Shown here piece after piece: positions 25,995 to 34,597 of a DNA stretch of 47,812 nt. Made by a program: the position numbers and the translations under genes. Source of the stretch: Mageeibacillus sp. UBA5436 (GTDB lineage: Bacteria > Bacillota > Clostridia > Saccharofermentanales > DTU023). Numbering within the stretch: position 1 is the stretch's first letter; the number at the start of each line of letters is the position of its first letter. Under the pieces are notes generated by a model. That model made no database searches and was not told the DNA's origin. It saw only the letters and a list, made by a program, of their open reading frames with translations. The stretch spans positions 1-47,812 of the forward strand of contig DIRM01000039.1 in NCBI GenBank assembly GCA_002427545.1, written 5' to 3'.

Positions 25995-27725
25995 ATGTTT
26001 TTCAAATTAAATAAATACTATCGTGGATATATAGCTTTTGCTATTCTCTGTCCATTATTTATGATTCTAGAAGTATTTGGGGATGTTTTAATCCCTTCTC
26101 TGATGGAATCAACCATTGATAATGGTGTCATGAATCAAAATATTGATCTTGTCATCAAAAATGGTAAATACATGATTCTGGTTGCCTTATTGGCTTTGTT
26201 TTTTGGTGTGGTCAGTACCTTTTTTAGTGCTAAGGCTGCACAGGGTTTTGGAGCGAATCTTCGAAATGATGTTTTTACTAAAATTCAATCATTTTCATTT
26301 GCCTCTTTAGATCAATTTGAAATCTCTTCTTTAATTACAAGATTAACCAATGATATAGTATTTTTATCTAATTTAGCTCGAATGACTTTGCGTATAGCAG
26401 TACGGGCTCCAGTGATGTTTATCATGGCTATTTTCATGGCGATTCGAATTAATCCTAAACTTTCTATGATTTTTGCAATTTCATTGCCTATCATAGCGAT
26501 AGGGGCATTTATTTTAATGCAGGTTGCTTTGCCACGCTTTAGAAAATTTCAAAAGAGCTTTGATCAAGTTAATAATCGCACACAAGAAAATTTGATGGCT
26601 ATTCGAGTTGTCAAAGCTTTTACTCGTGAAGATTATGAAGTTGAAAAATTTGAAGATAAAAATAATAATCTTTTAGTTACTAGTTTACATGCCTTGAATT
26701 TGCTTGTTCTTATGATGCCACTCATGATGTTGGTTATGTTTTCCATTATCATTTCTGTCTTTTGGTTTGGTGGTAATTTAGTTTTGAAAGGTTCCATGCA
26801 AGCTGGCGAATTATTTAGCTTTACAATGTATGTTGGACAAATTTTAACTTCGGTAATTAATATCTCAGCTTATGTGATTAACTTAAGCCGAGCAAAAGTT
26901 TCTGTTGAACGTATCCTAGAAGTTTTAAATACAGAGCCTGAGTTTGCAGATGATAATACTTATCAACTTAAAGAAGTCAAAAAAGGTAATGTTTGTTTTA
27001 AGGATGTTTCGTTTAAATATCCTAATACTAAACATAGAAGTCTAAGAGATATTAATTTAGAAATTGAAGCTGGCTCTACTACAGCAATTATTGGTTCAAC
27101 AGGTTCAGCAAAAACCACTTTAGTTCAATTGATTTCAAGATTATACGATGTCACATCAGGTGAAATATTGATTGATAATCAGCCGATTGATTTATATGAT
27201 CCGATTGCTTTACGAGATCAAGTTGCGATGGTCTTGCAAGAAAATACTTTATTCTCTGGTACGATTCGCTCAAATATGCAATGGGGTAAAGAGGATGCTA
27301 CTGATGAGGAAATTATTACAGCGCTAAAAATTAGTCAAGCTGCCGATTTTGTTCTCAACCGTCCAGAAGGTCTCGATAGTAAAGTAGAACGAGGTGGAGC
27401 CAATTTTTCTGGTGGACAAAAGCAAAGACTTTGCATAGCAAGAACATTGCTGAAAAATCCTAAAATTATTATTTTTGATGATTCGACTTCTGCAGTAGAT
27501 ATGCAAACAGAAGCAAATATTCGTGAGGGATTAAATAAATATAATCCAAGTTTAACAAAAATTATTATCGCACAAAGAATTTCTTCAATTCAACATGCAA
27601 ATCGAATTATCGTTTTAGATAATGGAGAAGTTAGTGGCATTGGAACACATGAAGAACTTCTAGAAAATAATATCATTTATCGTGAAATCTATGAGTCGCA
27701 GCAAAGGGGGATGATGGCAGAATGA
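25995..27725 (+). CDS. Heterodimeric ABC exporter, subunit with degenerate ATP site
   Basis: 576 residues: a type-IV exporter membrane domain (1-310) fused to an ATPase domain. Its consensus ATP site is altered: Walker A is GSTGSAKT (Ala for the last Gly), the residue after Walker B is Asp instead of Glu (IIIFDDSTSAVD), and the switch His is Gln (IIAQRISS). The signature FSGGQKQR is intact and would complete the partner's site. This asymmetry is known for heterodimeric exporters, where only one of two sites hydrolyses ATP well. GAGGAG lies eight bases before the ATG. The stop overlaps the next start as ATGA. Exported substrate unknown; multidrug or lipid are common for this type. Confidence 0.92.
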   Translation: MFFKLNKYYRGYIAFAILCPLFMILEVFGDVLIPSLMESTIDNGVMNQNIDLVIKNGKYMILVALLALFFGVVSTFFSAKAAQGFGANLRNDVFTKIQSFSFASLDQFEISSLITRLTNDIVFLSNLARMTLRIAVRAPVMFIMAIFMAIRINPKLSMIFAISLPIIAIGAFILMQVALPRFRKFQKSFDQVNNRTQENLMAIRVVKAFTREDYEVEKFEDKNNNLLVTSLHALNLLVLMMPLMMLVMFSIIISVFWFGGNLVLKGSMQAGELFSFTMYVGQILTSVINISAYVINLSRAKVSVERILEVLNTEPEFADDNTYQLKEVKKGNVCFKDVSFKYPNTKHRSLRDINLEIEAGSTTAIIGSTGSAKTTLVQLISRLYDVTSGEILIDNQPIDLYDPIALRDQVAMVLQENTLFSGTIRSNMQWGKEDATDEEIITALKISQAADFVLNRPEGLDSKVERGGANFSGGQKQRLCIARTLLKNPKIIIFDDSTSAVDMQTEANIREGLNKYNPSLTKIIIAQRISSIQHANRIIVLDNGEVSGIGTHEELLENNIIYREIYESQQRGMMAE

Positions 27726-29620
27726 ATAAGGGAGCAACTCCACAAAATTTAGGCGCCACACTCAAAAAGTTAGGCCATTATATAGGTAAATATAAATTCA
27801 TGTTATCTGCCGCCATAATCTTAGCTATTATTAATGCATTAGGAATGATTTATGGCAATTATATGTTTAAACCTATTCTCAATTCTTTGATTGCGGGTGA
27901 AGGCATTAATGTCCTGGCTAATTACTTGATTCGATTGGCTATCGTTTATATATTTACAGCAATGGCTATGTATGGAAGTGACCGTTCTTTTGTTTATATT
28001 TCTCAGAAAGCAACGCAGGAAATTAGAAGTGATGTTTTTGAACATATTCAAAAATTGCCTGTAAGTTTTTTTGATCAAAGACAACATGGTGATCTTATGT
28101 CTGCGATGACCAATGATATTGATAATATCTCAATGGCATTGGGAGAATCACTTTCGACTGTTATTAATAGCGCATTAACATTTGTTGGAGTCATCATAAT
28201 GTTATTTGTACTTAGTCCAGTTTTAGCCGCTTTGGTACTTATTTTATTGCTATTATTATTACTATCTGTTCAAATTATTGGCAAATTAAGCGCTAAGGCT
28301 TTTCGCAAAAGACAAGCCTCGCTTGCTCAATTGAATGGTTTTGTCGAAGAATATATGTCTGGACAAAAGGTAATTAAAACATTTAATCACGAGAAACAAG
28401 CGATTGATGATTTTAATAAAGTTAATGTAGATTTACAGAAACATAGTGTTGAAGGTGATACTTATTCAACCATGATGTTTCCTTTAACTGGAAATTTAAC
28501 AACTATTTTATTTAGTATTATTGCAATTGTTGGCTCAATTTTGACGATTCAAGGCAAATTTGGATTAGATGTTGGTACATTAGCATCTTTCCTTCAATAT
28601 ACGAGAAATATTGCTCGACCTGTGACCAATGTGGCCATTCAATTTAATGTGGTAATAGCTGCTATTGCTGGTGCCGAACGAGTTTTCGAAATTATGGATG
28701 TTGAACCAGAAATTAATCAGGGAAAAATTAAAATTGTAAAAGATAATAATGGTTCAGAATTTTGGTATATTCCTAAAGATATGTTTTCTTGCCAAGAAAT
28801 TACTGAGCGGTCTGGAGAATTACGTTCTTTTGAGCGACCATCAGCTGACCTAATGGCTCGCTATCCAGGATGTCATATTCCAGTACGTGGTGATTTGCGC
28901 TTTGTAAATGTGTCTTTCAGCTATGATAAATCTAGTCACAAAATTTTAAATGATGTTTCCTTTTATGCAAAACCAGGCCAACGTTTAGCTTTTGTAGGTT
29001 CAACGGGTGCTGGTAAAACAACAATCATTAATTTAATTAATCGCTTTTATGAAATAGATAGTGGACATATTTATTTCGATGGAATTGATATTAATGAAAT
29101 AGACAAAGAGGACTTACGTAAACAATTAGGAATTGTTTTACAAGATGTTAGACTCTTTGAAGATACAATTCGCGAAAATATTCGTTATGGTCGATTGGAT
29201 GCGACTGATGATGAAGTTATTGCTGCTGCAAAGGCTGCCAATGCCCATCAATTTATTATGAATTTAGACAAAGGCTATGACACGGTATTAGCTACGGATG
29301 GTCAAAATTTATCTCAGGGTCAACGTCAATTACTTTCAATTGCTAGAGCAGCGATAGAGGACCCACCAATTTTAATCTTAGATGAAGCGACTAGCTCTGT
29401 TGATACGAGAACGGAATCATTAATAAGTAAAGGCATGGATCAAATCATGAAAGATCGAACGGTCTTTGCAATTGCTCATCGACTTTCGACAGTTCGCGGT
29501 TCCAATGCTATTTTGGTACTTGAACATGGTGAAGTAATTGAGCGTGGTACACATGATCAACTTATGGCAGAAAAAGGCCGTTATTACGAATTTAATACAG
29601 GTGAAGTAGAGTTAAAATAA
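27722..29620 (+). CDS. Heterodimeric ABC exporter, subunit with canonical ATP site
   Basis: 632 residues, partner of the preceding subunit. Membrane domain about 1-330, ATPase domain about 395-632 with Walker A GSTGAGKT, Walker B plus catalytic Glu (LILDEATSSVD) and switch His (IAHRLST). Its signature is LSQGQRQ, with Gln for the second Gly, so this motif is the weaker one and faces the partner's degenerate site. An insert of about 55 residues (338-395, containing FWYIPKDMFSCQEITE) sits between the two domains; similar inserts occur in clostridial members. Start overlaps the previous stop by ATGA, ensuring balanced synthesis. Confidence 0.93.
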   Translation: MNKGATPQNLGATLKKLGHYIGKYKFMLSAAIILAIINALGMIYGNYMFKPILNSLIAGEGINVLANYLIRLAIVYIFTAMAMYGSDRSFVYISQKATQEIRSDVFEHIQKLPVSFFDQRQHGDLMSAMTNDIDNISMALGESLSTVINSALTFVGVIIMLFVLSPVLAALVLILLLLLLLSVQIIGKLSAKAFRKRQASLAQLNGFVEEYMSGQKVIKTFNHEKQAIDDFNKVNVDLQKHSVEGDTYSTMMFPLTGNLTTILFSIIAIVGSILTIQGKFGLDVGTLASFLQYTRNIARPVTNVAIQFNVVIAAIAGAERVFEIMDVEPEINQGKIKIVKDNNGSEFWYIPKDMFSCQEITERSGELRSFERPSADLMARYPGCHIPVRGDLRFVNVSFSYDKSSHKILNDVSFYAKPGQRLAFVGSTGAGKTTIINLINRFYEIDSGHIYFDGIDINEIDKEDLRKQLGIVLQDVRLFEDTIRENIRYGRLDATDDEVIAAAKAANAHQFIMNLDKGYDTVLATDGQNLSQGQRQLLSIARAAIEDPPILILDEATSSVDTRTESLISKGMDQIMKDRTVFAIAHRLSTVRGSNAILVLEHGEVIERGTHDQLMAEKGRYYEFNTGEVELK

Positions 29621-29690
29621 GTATTAATCGTTAAAAATAGAACAACTTATGAAATAAAATCAAAATATTGTGAAATGTACTCATCTACCG

Positions 29691-29709
29691 TTATTTTAAA
29701 TTAAAATAA
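29691..29709. repeat. 19-base A/T palindrome before an SDR gene
   Basis: TTATTTTAA (29691-29699) and TTAAAATAA (29701-29709) are exact reverse complements around one base. It lies 33 bases before the SDR start codon. It may be an operator or the end of the ABC operon transcript; there is no G/C in it and chance is not excluded. Confidence 0.3.
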
Positions 29710-29741
29710 TGATAAAATAATAAATATATGGAGGTGAGTAT

Positions 29742-30749
29742 ATGAAACGCATTTATTTAATAACTGGTGCTACTGGTCATTTAGGAAATACTATAGTGCG
29801 TATGCTTTTACAACAAGGCGAAAGTATACGTTGTCTTATTTTAGAAGACGAAGTTCCTCTGTTTTTACAAAATCTTAATCTTGAAATCATTCACGGTGAT
29901 GTTAGCGATAAAGATAGTCTCATTCCTTTTTTTTCCAATCTAGAGGGTTTAGACGTTTATGTCCTTCATTTGGCAGGCCTTATTAGTATAGCCTCAAATA
30001 TTGATGATCGTATATTTAAAGTAAATGTTGAAGGAACGCGTAATTTATTAGAGTTTGCAGAAAACTATTCTATCAAACGATTTGTTTATTGTAGTTCGGT
30101 ACATGCCATTCCAGAAAAAAAGAATAATGCACCAATCTCAGAAGTAGATCAATTTAATCCAGACTGGGTACAAGGTGCTTATGCCAAAACAAAGGCTATG
30201 GCAACGCAATTGGTTTTAGATGCTGGTAAACGTGGCTTAGATGTGGTTGTCGTTCAACCATCAGGTATTATTGGACCCAATGATTATGAAAAATCTAATC
30301 ATCTCAATCAAGTTTTAAGTGATTATCTTGATCATAAATTAAAAATGATTGTACATGGTGGTTATGACTTTGTAGATGTACGTGATGTTGCACAAGGTCT
30401 TTTAGCAGCGGTGGAAATTGGTAAAAGTGGTGAATGTTATATTTTAAGCAATCATTATTTGAGTATTACAAAATTAATTAATTTGACTTCAAGATTATCT
30501 AATCAAAAACCTATAAAATACATTTTAACGACAGGTTTTGTTAAATTATTTGCCCCATTATTTGAATGGTGGGCTAAAGTAAAAAAACAAAGACCGCTTT
30601 TTACTTCTTATTCTATTTATACTTTGAATAGTAATTCTAATTTTTTATATAATAAAGCAAAACGTGATCTTAATTATCATCCACGTGCTATTGAAGAAAC
30701 TTTACAAGATACCATTAATTTTATAAGACGTTCTAAATCTCCAGCTTAA
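29742..30749 (+). CDS. Extended SDR, NAD(P)-dependent epimerase/reductase
   Basis: 335 residues with the N-terminal Rossmann motif ITGATGHLGNTIVRMLLQQG (TGxxGxxG), NVEGTRNLLEFAENY, FVYCSSVHA and the active-site YAKTKA (YxxxK) preceded by the Ser-Ser of the catalytic triad. VVVQPSGIIGP and FVDVRDVAQGLLAA are typical of dihydroflavonol-4-reductase-like or epimerase-like extended SDRs. The C-terminal third probably binds the substrate, which cannot be read from sequence. GGAGGTGAG stands before the ATG. No pathway partner adjoins it. Confidence 0.85.
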   Translation: MKRIYLITGATGHLGNTIVRMLLQQGESIRCLILEDEVPLFLQNLNLEIIHGDVSDKDSLIPFFSNLEGLDVYVLHLAGLISIASNIDDRIFKVNVEGTRNLLEFAENYSIKRFVYCSSVHAIPEKKNNAPISEVDQFNPDWVQGAYAKTKAMATQLVLDAGKRGLDVVVVQPSGIIGPNDYEKSNHLNQVLSDYLDHKLKMIVHGGYDFVDVRDVAQGLLAAVEIGKSGECYILSNHYLSITKLINLTSRLSNQKPIKYILTTGFVKLFAPLFEWWAKVKKQRPLFTSYSIYTLNSNSNFLYNKAKRDLNYHPRAIEETLQDTINFIRRSKSPA

Positions 30750-30758
30750 GATTTAGAA
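30731..30758 (+). terminator. Stem-loop at the end of the extended SDR gene
   Basis: TTCTAAATC (30731-30739) pairs exactly with GATTTAGAA (30750-30758) around a 10-base loop that contains the stop codon. Only a weak T-rich tail follows (TCTTATTAATT), so it may terminate poorly or only protect the 3' end. Confidence 0.35.
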
Positions 30759-30820
30759 TCTTATTAATTGCAGACAAAATATAAAATATAAATCGTGAAA
30801 ATCAAATCTATAATGATTTT

Positions 30821-30840
30821 TCTGTGTTGTTCTGTGTTGT
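30821..30840. repeat. Tandem 10-base repeat
   Basis: TCTGTGTTGT occurs twice without interruption in the gap between the two SDR genes (249 bases, otherwise AT-rich). A small hairpin AAAATCA/TGATTTT (30798-30820) abuts it. No function is apparent. Confidence 0.5.
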
Positions 30841-30998
30841 AATGTAAATCAGTATCTATTATGATAATAAAGTTAAATTAATTATGATTGATCATTAAAT
30901 AAATATTTTTTCTATATTATAAAAATGTTTTGGTTAAATATTACTTTAATGCTCAGAAATAATTTTAATTTTCCTAATTTTTATACAAGGAGAAAAAA

Positions 30999-31799
30999 AT
31001 GGGATTTTTTACAGGTAAAACAGTTTTAGTAACTGGCGGTGGGTATGCCGTTTTAAGTGATGGACGTTGTGGATCAATTGGCTATGGTATTGCTACAGCA
31101 TTTGCAAAAGAAGGTGCCAATATTGTAATTACTGGCCGAAATGAAAAAAAATTAACAGACGCTAAAGAAGCTCTTGAAAGCGAATACAATATTCAAGTAT
31201 TACCAATTGCCGCAGATATTAATGCAAATTCTGATAATCTTGCAGTAGCAAAAAATGTTATTGAGAAAACAATTGAAAAATTTGGTTCTCTTCAGGTTTT
31301 GGTCAATAATGCTCAAGCTTCTGCTTCAGGTGTTATTTTAGCGGAGCAAACAATTGAACAATTTGACTTAGCTATTTATTCGGGTCTTTATGCATCGTTT
31401 GCGTATATGCAAGCAGCATATCCTTACCTAAAGGAAAGTCAAGGTAGCGTTATTAATTTTGCTTCTGGAGCCGGTTTATTTGGAAATTATGGACAATGTT
31501 CTTATGCGGCTGCAAAAGAAGGCATTCGTGGTTTATCCCGCGTAGCGGCTACAGAATGGGCAACCGATAATATTAATGTTAATGTTGTTTGTCCTTTAGC
31601 TTGGACAGCTCAATTAGAAAACTTTGAAAAAGCTTATCCAGATGCCTTTAAAGCAAATGTAAAAACACCACCAGTAGGTCATTTTGGCGATTCTGAAAAA
31701 GAAATTGGACGTGTCGTACTACAATTGGCATTGCCTGATTTTAAATATATGACTGGTGAAACCTTGACACTTGAAGGTGGTTTAGGGTTAAGACCTTAA
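30999..31799 (+). CDS. SDR-family oxidoreductase (FabG/FabI-like)
   Basis: 266-residue short-chain dehydrogenase. The start KTVLVTGGGYAVLSDG has an insert before GSIGYGIATAFAKEG, giving a stretched nucleotide loop like that of some enoyl-ACP-reductase-type SDRs. Further stations: VITGRNEKKL, LVNNAQASASG (the NNA motif), the catalytic Ser in VINFASGAG, and YAAAKEGIRG (YxxxK). The end YMTGETLTLEGGLGL is the usual SDR tail. AAGGAG precedes the ATG. The reaction is probably NAD(P)-dependent reduction of a carbonyl; the substrate is unknown. Confidence 0.85.
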   Translation: MGFFTGKTVLVTGGGYAVLSDGRCGSIGYGIATAFAKEGANIVITGRNEKKLTDAKEALESEYNIQVLPIAADINANSDNLAVAKNVIEKTIEKFGSLQVLVNNAQASASGVILAEQTIEQFDLAIYSGLYASFAYMQAAYPYLKESQGSVINFASGAGLFGNYGQCSYAAAKEGIRGLSRVAATEWATDNINVNVVCPLAWTAQLENFEKAYPDAFKANVKTPPVGHFGDSEKEIGRVVLQLALPDFKYMTGETLTLEGGLGLRP

Positions 31800-31816
31800 T
31801 TTTTAAATAATATAAA

Positions 31817-31871
31817 ACTATTCTTGGATGTATATAAAAATGTCTTAATTGGTATATATCCAAGAAATAGT
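31817..31871. repeat. Long imperfect inverted repeat over the folT promoter
   Basis: ACTATTCTTGGATGTATA (from 31817) and TATATATCCAAGAAATAGT (to 31871) can pair over about 17 bases with one bulge and one mismatch. No T-tract follows. The right arm overlaps the -35 and the spacer of the candidate folT promoter, so this may be an operator or the end hairpin of the SDR transcript. Confidence 0.45.
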
Positions 31872-31878
31872 ATATGAT
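31849..31878 (+). promoter_or_regulatory. Candidate promoter for THF riboswitch-folT
   Basis: TTGGTA (31849-31854), 18-base spacer, TATGAT (31873-31878). Transcription would start near 31885, directly before the riboswitch. Confidence 0.4.
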
Positions 31879-31891
31879 TAAATTCTAATAT

Positions 31892-32021
31892 TCAGAGTAG
31901 GTCATCGGCGTTAAGTGATTGGGGATGGGACGTTGCTCCAATACGAAAATATTTTTATTGCGGTCGATGTCCGCGTTCACTGCTTAAGGCTAATCCTCTT
32001 AAGTAGTCTAGTTAGGGGGAT
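31892..32021 (+). promoter_or_regulatory. THF (tetrahydrofolate) riboswitch with Shine-Dalgarno sequestering platform
   Basis: The aptamer shows the THF riboswitch landmarks in order: AGAGTAG (31894-31900), GCGTTAAGTG (31908-31917), a stem ATTGG/CCAAT (31918-31922/31938-31942) enclosing TGGGACGTTG, then ACGAA (31943-31947) and GCGGTCGATGTCCGC (31960-31974). GGTCATCG (31900-31907) pairs long-range with CGATGTCC (31965-31972), with one mismatch. Downstream, ATCCTC (31993-31998) can pair with GGGGAT (32016-32021), hiding the GGGGG ribosome binding site. An alternative hairpin CTTAAG...CTTAAG would free it. This predicts folate-dependent control of translation. The gene that follows is a folate transporter, as expected of the class. 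Confidence 0.85.
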
Positions 32022-32024
32022 CCA

Positions 32025-32924
32025 ATGAATATATTTCAATTGTCTCGGAGGCAAAAACTTTTTGCTTTCATTCTTTTAGTGCTTGGTGTTTTTGCCGTTC
32101 TATATCCATCAAGACCAGCTGCATATACAGGTTATATTGCTGCTTTAGTCCTTATTTTCTTTATTGGCATGCAAACTAATAAAATATTTGCTGCTATTGC
32201 AGGCTTATTAACCATCTCAATCGGCCTTGTTTTGCGTAATTTTGTTAAATTAGAAGTTAGCGAAAAAATGATTGAGGCTACGGATAAATATAATACTTTT
32301 TTAAGTAAATATTTCTGGTTGTTAATAATAGGCGGTGCTTTAATTGGATTTATTTCTGGAGCGATAGGTGAGATTATTGCAGATGATAAAACAGAACCAT
32401 TGACAACGAAACGTTTGACAATGATGGCTATTTTGGTTGCTTTATCGGTAATTATCAACACGATGCGCATAGGCTCTATCAGTTTTGGTGGGTTTCCAAT
32501 CATTTATGCTGGTTACTTTTTAGGTCCTGTTAATGGCTTTTTGGTAGGAGCTGTAGCTGATGTACTTGGCTTTATTGTTAGACCATCTTCTTTTGGCTTT
32601 AATCCTTTATTTACTTTAACTTCAGCTTTAACAGGCTTGATTCCAGTAATCATAACAAAATTATTAGGTGAAAAATATCCACAATTAAATTTTTGGAAAG
32701 TTTTAGTAGGTATATATACTGGCCAATTTATCACCTCTGTTTTCTTAGCACCACTTTTCCAAATGATTCTTTTTGGCCAAGGGTTTTGGCTATTGGTAGG
32801 AAAAGCGGCAATAAAACAAGTTCTTTCTGGTCCAGCATATGCCTTTTTAACGATTACAATTAATGATTCTGTTTCAAAAGTCATCAAAGTAGATTCTAAA
32901 AAATTAATCAAAACAGAAAAATAA
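32025..32924 (+). CDS. folT: Folate ECF transporter S component with extra N-terminal membrane domain
   Basis: 299 residues. The C-terminal part (about 125-299) is FolT-like: TKRLTMMAILVALSVIINTM, ISFGGFPIIYAGYFLGPVNG, AVADVLGFIVRPSSFGFNPL, TSALTGLIPVII. It captures folate and works with the shared ECF energising module encoded elsewhere. FolT proteins are normally about 170-180 residues; here about 120 additional N-terminal residues form four hydrophobic segments (LFAFILLVLGVFAVLYP; YIAALVLIFFIGMQ; FAAIAGLLTISIGLVL; FWLLIIGGALIGFISGAIG). GGGGG lies five bases before the ATG. The upstream THF riboswitch confirms the substrate class. Confidence 0.87.
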   Translation: MNIFQLSRRQKLFAFILLVLGVFAVLYPSRPAAYTGYIAALVLIFFIGMQTNKIFAAIAGLLTISIGLVLRNFVKLEVSEKMIEATDKYNTFLSKYFWLLIIGGALIGFISGAIGEIIADDKTEPLTTKRLTMMAILVALSVIINTMRIGSISFGGFPIIYAGYFLGPVNGFLVGAVADVLGFIVRPSSFGFNPLFTLTSALTGLIPVIITKLLGEKYPQLNFWKVLVGIYTGQFITSVFLAPLFQMILFGQGFWLLVGKAAIKQVLSGPAYAFLTITINDSVSKVIKVDSKKLIKTEK

Positions 32925-32951
32925 TAAAATGATAACGTCCAATTATTTGCT

Positions 32952-32987
32952 AATGCCGTGGTTTTTTCAATAAATCATGGCATTTTT
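32952..32987 (+). terminator. Intrinsic terminator after folT
   Basis: AATGCCGTG (32952-32960) pairs with CATGGCATT (32976-32984), nine pairs with one G-U, a 15-base loop, then TTT. Outer AT-rich sequences (TTGCTAAT/ATTAGCGAA) can pair as an additional or competing stem. Confidence 0.6.
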
Positions 32988-33056
32988 CATGCTATTAGCG
33001 AATTGAGAAAAATAGTAATACAATATTTTAAAAGTTAAAATGTTAGGAAAAAGAAA

Positions 33057-33797
33057 ATGAAGAAAAATATAGTATCGAAAATATGGATTGTTTTAGCTCT
33101 TTTAAGCGGAATATATGGCTTTTTTATATTAGCATTAGGTTCAGGTACAAAATTCTTTTTAATTTGGTTCTGCATAGCTATTATCTTTTCAGGATTTGCT
33201 GCTATAAGTTATTTTCATCTTTGGTCGAAACTTCACAAAATTGTAAAAATACTTTTAATTAGTTTCATCATCTTTTCTTTAATTTGTTTTTTGATCATTC
33301 AAGCTTTAATTTTCTCTCGTTTTTCTGATCAAGGAATGGATAAATTAAATTATTTAATTGTTTTAGGCGCGCAAGTTTATGAGGATAAACCCAGTGTTGT
33401 TCTAAAATTCCGTTTAGATAAGGCTATTGAATATTTGAGAGATAATCCAGAAACAAAATGTATTGTTTCTGGAGGTCAAGGCGAAAATGAGTCTAAACCA
33501 GAAGCGGAAGTAATGGCACAATATTTAATAGAAAATGGTATTTCGACAAATCGAATTATTCAAGAAAATCAATCTATGACAACAGAAGAAAATTTAAAAA
33601 ATAGTATTAAACTTATGGAAGAACAAGCTTCGGTTGGTATTGTGACCAACAATTTTCATCTATTTAGAGCATTGCAATTGGCAAAAAGATTAAATATTAA
33701 AAATGTTTACGGAATAGCTGCATCATCAACATTCTTCTATTTACCCAATAATCTTTTGCGTGAATTTTTAGCATATCTCAAATTTCTTTTGCTTTGA
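33057..33797 (+). CDS. YdcF/DUF218-family membrane protein (second copy)
   Basis: 246 residues: three N-terminal membrane helices (about 1-95) and a DUF218 domain with YLIVLGAQVYEDKPSVVLKF, CIVSGGQGENESKPEAEVMA, YLIENGISTNRII, QSMTTEENLKNS and VTNNFHLFRAL. The stations match those of the longer copy at 9494 but the membrane part is different and the trailing helix is absent. SanA/YdcF-type proteins are tied to envelope integrity. AGGAAAAAG lies before the ATG. The gene ends in a perfect 11-base-pair stem-loop. Confidence 0.85.
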   Translation: MKKNIVSKIWIVLALLSGIYGFFILALGSGTKFFLIWFCIAIIFSGFAAISYFHLWSKLHKIVKILLISFIIFSLICFLIIQALIFSRFSDQGMDKLNYLIVLGAQVYEDKPSVVLKFRLDKAIEYLRDNPETKCIVSGGQGENESKPEAEVMAQYLIENGISTNRIIQENQSMTTEENLKNSIKLMEEQASVGIVTNNFHLFRALQLAKRLNIKNVYGIAASSTFFYLPNNLLREFLAYLKFLLL

Positions 33798-33803
33798 GAT
33801 ATG
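33772..33803 (+). terminator. Perfect stem-loop at the end of the second YdcF gene
   Basis: CATATCTCAAA (33772-33782) pairs with TTTGAGATATG (33793-33803) over eleven bases around a 10-base loop; the stop codon is in the right arm. Without a T-tract behind it, it may only stabilise the message end. Confidence 0.4.
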
Positions 33804-33889
33804 TATAATAATTATTAATGATATAATTAAACTTTTTCTGATAGAAATCTTGATAATTAAAAAATATATATAGAACGATGGAGCGTATT

Positions 33890-34486
33890 ATGGAAAAGAA
33901 GAATGAAAGACTTGAAAAACAAATGAACTTTGCCTTGGAAATAGATAAAGCTAAAAATATTTTTCGACAAACTCATTTATCTGATAAAGGTAGAAAAGAA
34001 AATGATGCAGAACATTCTTGGCATATGGCCATTATGGCTTATGTTTTGAAAGAATATTCAAATGAGGAAATTGATATTTTAAAGGTTATTTTAATGTGTT
34101 TAATACATGATATTGTAGAAATCCTTGCTGGAGATACATATGCATATGATGAAGAAAATATAAAAACACAAGAAAAAAGAGAAAATTCTGCAAAAGAAGA
34201 AATTTTTTCTCTTTTACCAGAAAATCAAAGAAATGAATTTATTTCACTTTTTGATGAATTTAATGAGGGAAAAACAGCAGAAGCAAAATTTGCCAAAACA
34301 ATGGATAATTTACAACCCGTTATGCTTAATGACAGTAATGATGGCATGGATTGGATTGAGCATGCCATACATAAAGATCAAGTTTTACAAAGACAAGCTA
34401 TTTCTCAGGAAGGTTCCACAATACTTTATGATTACACGATGCATATTTTAGATGAAAATACAAAACAAGGAAATCTTATTAGCTAA
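33890..34486 (+). CDS. HD-domain hydrolase (YfbR/HDDC2-like)
   Basis: 198 residues with the HD metal site spread as NDAEHSWHMA, LIHDIVEILAGDTYAYD and AKTMDNLQPVML. EHSWH, the HD pair with following E, and the distal D are the ligands of HDDC2/YfbR-type 5'-nucleotidase-like enzymes. It is probably a phosphohydrolase acting on (deoxy)nucleoside monophosphates; the exact substrate is unclear. An ATG at 33878 is in frame, but GGAG at 33880-33883 sits six bases before the ATG at 33890 and has no counterpart upstream of the earlier one. Confidence 0.85.
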   Translation: MEKKNERLEKQMNFALEIDKAKNIFRQTHLSDKGRKENDAEHSWHMAIMAYVLKEYSNEEIDILKVILMCLIHDIVEILAGDTYAYDEENIKTQEKRENSAKEEIFSLLPENQRNEFISLFDEFNEGKTAEAKFAKTMDNLQPVMLNDSNDGMDWIEHAIHKDQVLQRQAISQEGSTILYDYTMHILDENTKQGNLIS

Positions 34487-34495
34487 TGTCTTGCT

Positions 34496-34525
34496 TTGAA
34501 TAAAAATACATGCTAAGGTTATAAA
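34496..34525 (+). promoter_or_regulatory. Candidate promoter of the metNIQ leader
   Basis: TTGAAT (34496-34501), spacer of 18 (or 17), then TATAAA (34520-34525). Transcription from near 34532 gives a leader RNA with a 66-base 5' end before the leader peptide start. Confidence 0.4.
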
Positions 34526-34597
34526 ATAAAAGTTGAAAAAAGATTTTGAATTGAGATTAATTCAAAGGTATGGGAATACTTAAAAGGGAGGAAATTC

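Noticed and set aside
32132..32911. Two open frames of over 120 codons antisense to folT
   Set aside because: Both mirror the hydrophobic codons of folT and have no start signals or recognisable protein features.
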